The position numbers were made by a program, and so were the translations under genes. Source: Coemansia sp. RSA 1804 (Eukaryota > Kickxellomycota > Kickxellomycetes > Kickxellales > Kickxellaceae). Taken from it: a stretch of 12,273 nucleotides of DNA. This document shows, one piece after another, positions 8,763-12,273 of this stretch (positions within the stretch are counted from its first letter, which is position 1; every line of letters begins with the position of its first letter). Where the stretch lies: assembly GCA_027578815.1 (NCBI GenBank), contig JANBTH010000718.1:1-12273 (forward strand), read 5' to 3'. Under the pieces are notes generated by a model. The model saw nothing but the letters and a program-made list of their open reading frames with translations, made no database searches and was not told the origin of the DNA.

Positions 8763-9764
8763 GGCTGATAACTACTACTACAGGTGCCGATCCGGAAAGA
8801 AACGACAAGAGAAAAATGCAGAAAAGAGAGAGGTTGGTTAGTGGAACTGCGGTGCATCATCTGTCAGCACATGCTCTGGATCTGCGGTGACTCTACGCTG
8901 TGGAGAGGAGAAGGAGAAGACCCAGTAAGCGTATGTACGTTGCACGCATACACAGATCTCAAGCCAGAGACCGGGCTTCTTCAATTCAGCATAATTGTCA
9001 CCAGCAAATTGCACCCGTTTCCCATTTGGCCGTGTTTGCAGAGCGACGTCCCGTGCTATGAAAAAAGCGAAGCGGGGTCTGTCTGTCTTTCCCATTCTGT
9101 GCCGTCGACGTTCACAGCAAATTCGAAGGACAAGAGAACACCCAATTTGTCCCTTTCTCCCTCTTTCTCAGACAGGCAGCAATCTCTGTTCCTGCTTAAA
9201 TTGCTGCGAAATAGATTACCTTCTTAATTGACTATATTTTAAAAATAACTGGGGGGTCAAGCACAGAGAAGTGGAAAAAGGAGGTTTCCCGCTCAAACCG
9301 CGAAGCTTGTAGCCTATTCTGTTTAAAAAACCCCTCTTGCCTTTTTTTCCACACACACCCCCTTGTGAAGTGTGCTAAAATTTTATTTTCATTATTTTCT
9401 GGACTCTTTCGATTGAGCTGTCGTGGATTACAAGCAGTAGGCCCGGCCAAGCCGAACCAAATCAGCAGAAACAGCACAGCAGTCGATGAAAATTTTGCTG
9501 ACTACAGGCGCTAATTTCCATTCTCCACAACAGAAAATTTTTTATTCACAAAAGCATGGCTGCTCGCGCAATCGCACATATCGCTTGCTGGCCGATCTTG
9601 CGGCTCGATTGCCATCAGGAGCTGCTTCCCGCTTGAGGCTTTCAAGCACCAAATGTGCCAGCCAAAAAGCACAACTCTGTGCGGCTCGGACGGAAAGGCT
9701 CTCTTCTGACCAGGGGTACCCCCTCCATGCCATCTCCACGTGAGTACCACTTTACCCCCGTGAC

Positions 9765-9778
9765 CCAATCTGGCCAAT
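9765..9778 (+). promoter_or_regulatory. Tandem CCAAT boxes upstream of uS4
   Basis: CCAAT at 9765-9769 and again at 9774-9778, nine bases apart in the same orientation. CCAAT is the site of the fungal Hap2/3/5 (NF-Y) complex. They lie about 330 bases before the proposed uS4 start codon, a reasonable promoter position if transcription starts at about 9850-10000. If the GTGAGT at 9740 is a real donor they would instead lie in an intron. Confidence 0.35.
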
Positions 9779-10006
9779 GGCAGTAGTGAGCGTGATTTCT
9801 GATCTGATTCTCGCTGATTGTTGCGCAGGGGTAAATGTTTTTTTTTTTGCAAGAAGACGCTTAATGCCTGAGCCTTCCAGATACCCAAATTTTTTTCATC
9901 GCCTGTCCATTGCACGGCTTGAACAGAAGAAAGAAGGCAGGGCAAGGATTGTTTCCAGCCGCTTGTAAAGAAAAAAAGGTCCAAAACAGCAGTCGGACAA
10001 CTAAAG

Positions 10007-10070
10007 GTAACTGGATTCACTCTCTTTCCCTTTCTTTACCTCTTGTGAGATTCGTTTATTTTATTTCCAG
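10007..10070 (+). other. Possible 5'-UTR intron of uS4 (64 nt)
   Basis: AAAG/GTAACT at 10007 and a pyrimidine-rich stretch ending TTTATTTTATTTCCAG at 10070 frame a short intron just before the proposed start codon at 10106. The acceptor looks convincing. The donor is less certain: GTGAGT at 9740 is a stronger match and would give a 331-nt intron with the same acceptor. No clear branch point is visible in the short version. Confidence 0.45.
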
Positions 10071-10105
10071 GACCAAAGAACGCATTCTTTCTTCGTCGCC
10101 AAACA

Positions 10106-11494
10106 ATGCCTATCAGAAACTGTATTTCCAGAACGTAGTGGCAGCACCACACCCCCTTCTACTTTAACTAGTGTGCTTGCCGAGAGGGGTGTATGTTTCG
10201 GTCATTTGCAGGCGTTGCCGTTTCAGAGAGAAATAGAGGAGGAAAGCATATGCTCTCGTTTGAGGGTTCAGTGCAGTCCAGGACAGACGGAATGCTCCTT
10301 TTGTCTTCTGAAGCGTGTGCTATGTGGACCTTTTCATTTTCTCCTGTTTCTGCCGCTGCTATGACCTTGTGCAATGCATGTGCTGAATATGACTTTACTC
10401 TCATTTCCTCTGCTACTACAAACTGAAAGAGATGCTCAGCAAGGCTCTCTGGACACGAACGAACCAAAATAAATAGCACTGAGGACTTGGGAATGTGTTT
10501 GTTTAGCGCGTGCCCGTTCTCATGTCTTTCTGTGTTATGCCATAGCTATGAGTTGTTAGGAAAGGCCTATCTTCATTGCACATCTTGTTTCTCTATTTGC
10601 TCTCATTTCTTGTAGGTTTCTGTTCTCTGCTACAACTTTGTTGCGATTCATGCATTCTTGCTCTAGGTTATGATCTCCCCCGCCTTCATAGCGTCTGATC
10701 TGCGGATCCATAGATGTCGTGGATCGGATATTCGAGATGGGGCGGGGTGATCTGGCTGGAGCTTGTTTGCCGGGTCTCTGTTCAAAAACAAAGATGAAAC
10801 AGCAGGGGGCGGTGCTTGAGAACAAGAAGAGGGAGGCTGGGAGAGCTAGATGGAATGTGATGCCTTTACCAGTATACCGACTCTTCTTCTTTCCCTTTCT
10901 TTGCATATGCATTTTCTTGCCATTTGTCGGCTTTTGTGAAGTGTAGACTCCAGGACATACAAGGTTCCCCGCAACCCGTTCGAGAAGGAGCGTCTCGACC
11001 ACGAGCTGAAGCTGTGCGGAGAGTACGGTCTCCGCAACAAGCGCGAGATCTGGCGTGTGGCATACACGCTGTCGAACATCCGTCGTGCGGCTCGTGAGCT
11101 CCTGAAGCTCGAGCCCAAGGACCCGCGTCGTCTGTTCGAGGGTAACGCCCTGATCCGCCGTCTGATCCGCATTGGCGTGCTTGACGAGACCAAGGCGAAG
11201 CTCGATTACGTGCTGCCGCTCAAGGTTGAGGATTTCCTGGAGCGCCGCCTGCAGACCCAGGTGTTCAAGCTTGGCCTGGCCAAGTCTATCCACCACGCGC
11301 GCGTTCTGATCCGCCAGCGCCACATCCGTGTCGGCAAGCAGGTCGTCAACGTCCCATCGTTCATTGTGCGCCTGGACTCCCAGAAGCACATTGACTTTGC
11401 GCTTAACTCGCCATTCGGCGGTGGCCGTCCTGGTCGCGTTGCTCGCAAGCGCGCAAAGGCTGCCGAGGGCGGTAATGAGGAGGAGGAGGAGTAA
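10106..11494 (+). CDS. rps9: 40S ribosomal protein uS4 (Rps9), two coding exons
   Basis: Proposed exons are 10106-10121 and 10947-11494, giving 187 residues (yeast 197). uS4 binds 18S rRNA near the decoding-site side of the small subunit and helps translational accuracy. Exon 2 is unmistakable: NPFEKERLDHELKLCGEYGL, NKREIWRVAYTLSNIRRAAR, LFEGNALIRRL, and the S4 RNA-binding domain from about residue 102 (FLERRLQTQVFKLGLAKSIH, then HARVLIRQRHIRVGKQ), then GGGRPGRVARKRAK and an acidic EEEEE tail. The frame continues upstream of GTG 11057 to the acceptor GTGTAG at 10946. Exon 1 is ATGCCTATCAGAAACT in a good context (CAAACAATG). Joined, it reads MPIRN-YSRTYKVPR, like the RNYGKT and SYSKT starts of plant and fungal homologues. 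Its donor GTATTT is weak. A rival first exon, ATGCCATCTCCAC at 9727-9739 with strong donor GTGAGT, also keeps frame (MPSP-HSRTYK) but fits the family less well. The gene itself is certain; the first exon is moderately so. Confidence 0.93.
10122..10946 (+). other. Large intron of uS4 (825 nt, proposed)
   Basis: The acceptor TTTTGTGAAGTGTAG at 10946 is set by the conserved protein sequence of exon 2 and is well supported. The donor at 10122 (GTATTT) rests on protein similarity of the tiny first exon. The intron is much longer than the eL21 intron and contains open frames on both strands (for example 10168-10479) that resemble no known protein. It holds a self-complementary block at 10678-10802 described under findings. 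A TACCGAC at about 10874 is a possible but imperfect branch point. Confidence 0.65.
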
Positions 11495-12009
11495 GAAGGT
11501 GGATGAGGAGATGTGGAAAACACATTGCTACTTTCCTCTCTCACTCTCTTCCGCCCCTTTTCTCATTTTTTGGAACTTTTTTCTTCCATGATTCCTTTTC
11601 TCTGTTTTCCACCCCTCTTTTTTTCTATCTATCTTTCAGACGGATCAAAATTTTATAAATGTTTGGCATTTTTGGGCTGGGCTCTTTAATATGTTTGTCC
11701 ATGGCAAGACGGAATGCTAGCTTGTCGTTAATGTTAGTGCTAGTGTGGAGCGCATGTGCCTCCCATTTGTGTGTGGCAAACAGGAAGGAGGCTTTTCCTA
11801 TTAAGCCAACATATGACGCACAGTTCATGTGTGTGTTTTGTTCATGTCTTGTTTGTGTTTTGCTAGCTCGCTGCACGCTACTTGGATACCCAGGTGTAGT
11901 GTCTATTTTTTTTATTTACAATAGAAGAGGCCGAGGTTCTTTTTCGTTCTGCAAACATTCCAGGACTCTTGCGGCATTATCGATGAGCAATTGATCGATT
12001 GGCAAGAAG
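11495..12009. other. uS4 3' UTR and intergenic region
   Basis: It starts with the uS4 3' UTR and a long pyrimidine-rich stretch (about 11530-11640) that ends TTTCAG at 11639, like an intron 3' end without an identifiable donor. A 111-codon plus-strand frame (11659-11994) has some hydrophobic residues but no family resemblance and T-rich codons, so I do not call it a gene. Confidence 0.5.
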
Positions 12010-12118
12010 AAAAAAAAACGCACGGCGGGGACGCGATGGGTCTGGGATTCCAGACATACATCGGTCCTGCCTTGTGCACACGTAGAGTGTTGCTGGGATA
12101 CGAGGCTCCCAGGAACAC
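12010..12118 (-). ncRNA. Candidate structured RNA, two hairpins followed by T9 on the minus strand
   Basis: Seen directly: bases 12020-12077 fold into one long imperfect hairpin of about 22 pairs, as stems 12040-12045/12050-12055, 12034-12038/12059-12063, 12029-12032/12064-12067, 12024-12026/12069-12071 and 12020-12023/12074-12077, with only small bulges. A second hairpin pairs 12087-12091 and 12093-12098 with 12107-12112 and 12114-12118 (11 pairs, one G/G mismatch). On the minus strand the long hairpin is followed after one base by T9 (12018-12010), the usual form of an RNA polymerase III transcript end. The 5' end is unknown, perhaps near 12190. No A box, B box or upstream TATA is clear, and I cannot match it to U1-U6, 5S, SRP, RNase P or MRP RNA. 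Alternatives are a palindromic mobile-element remnant or a structured UTR. Confidence 0.35.
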
Positions 12119-12240
12119 AAGCACCAGGCTTCGCAGATGTCTGCTCGCCATGATGCGCAAGTCTGAGCATGCCTCAAACACATAACACAAGAACAGCGAT
12201 TGCTTTGCTTTGTCGAGTGACGGTTGTGGAATTGATTGCC

Positions 12241-12273
12241 ATGGCGAGTTATCGCAATAAAACGCGAAAAGGT
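12241..12273 (+). CDS. Possible start of a gene running off the right edge
   Basis: An ATG in good context (GCCATGG, purine at -3 and G at +4) opens 11 codons (MASYRNKTRKG) that reach the window end without a stop. This is too short to recognise, and such a frame is likely by chance. Confidence 0.15.
   Translation, partial: MASYRNKTRKG

Larger units (their letters stand above)
8763..10105. promoter_or_regulatory. Shared divergent region of the head-to-head ribosomal protein genes eL21 and uS4
   Basis: 1.34 kb between two divergent start codons, with no protein I can recognise; open frames here (for example 9511-10020 minus) look random. On the eL21 side the minus strand carries a possible 5'-UTR intron end: branch-like CACTAAC (8843-8837), a pyrimidine tract, and CTGTAG ending at 8778, with a possible GTATGC donor at 8952. 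On the uS4 side there are tandem CCAAT boxes, a strong GTGAGT at 9740, and a likely 5'-UTR intron (listed separately). T-rich tracts, for example near 9838-9849, are common. Confidence 0.6.

Noticed and set aside
9511..10020. 169-codon minus-strand frame in the shared eL21/uS4 region
   Set aside because: No recognisable family, no domain-like pattern, and it crosses the likely uS4 promoter and 5' UTR.
10361..10427. C/D-box-like order ATGACC, CTGA, ATGACT, CTGA in the uS4 intron
   Set aside because: The C and C' boxes lack the TGATGA core needed for the kink-turn, and no closing stem is visible.
10857..10863. C-box-like GTGATGC near the end of the uS4 intron
   Set aside because: No CTGA D box follows before the splice acceptor.
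12020..12185. H/ACA snoRNA on the plus strand
   Set aside because: There are two hairpins, but no ANANNA hinge in the right place between them and no ACA at a proper distance from the end.
11912..12190. Small proteins on either strand over the right-end hairpins (64 to 92 codons)
   Set aside because: Several frames are open at once, none resembles a known protein, and RNA-like self-complementarity explains the sequence better.

Overview
The window looks like a piece of a fungal nuclear genome: eukaryotic proteins with closest recalled relatives in fungi, compact genes, short spliceosomal introns with a GTAAGT donor and TGCTAAC branch point, and AT-rich intergenic DNA with homopolymer runs. 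An F-box-like protein of the kind expanded in Kickxellales-type (Zoopagomycota) genomes, together with eL21 and uS4 sequences that resemble early-diverging fungi, makes me favour that group. This placement is inference from memory, not a search.

Layout, left to right. (1) 1-678 (+): the 3' end of an ABCC/MRP-type ABC transporter (second nucleotide-binding domain), cut by the window edge. (2) 850-2442 (-): an F-box-like, leucine-rich protein, convergent with the transporter. (3) 2443-3245: a divergent intergenic region with a telo-box-like AAACCCTAA inside a small hairpin. (4) 3246-6011 (+): Utp21/WDR36, an SSU-processome component, GC-rich and without introns. (5) 6288-7445 (-): a Rim2/SLC25A33/36-type mitochondrial pyrimidine nucleotide carrier, convergent with utp21. 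(6) 8158-8762 (-): ribosomal protein eL21, with one intron that leaves an 11-nt terminal coding exon. (7) 8763-10105: a 1.3 kb region shared by two divergent ribosomal protein genes. (8) 10106-11494 (+): ribosomal protein uS4 (Rps9), with a tiny first coding exon and an 825-nt intron. (9) 11495-12273: no recognised protein gene, but a strongly self-complementary block (12020-12118) that on the minus strand ends directly in T9. It is a candidate structured RNA transcribed by RNA polymerase III.

Three of the six protein genes serve the ribosome: Utp21 in 18S rRNA processing, eL21 in the large subunit and uS4 in the small subunit. eL21 and uS4 are head to head, so shared regulation is plausible. 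The transporter, carrier and F-box genes have no visible functional link to that theme. I found no rRNA, tRNA, CRISPR array or recognisable transposon. The most interesting unexplained signal is the hairpin block near the right end. The most useful gene-model corrections are the two short coding exons of the ribosomal protein genes.
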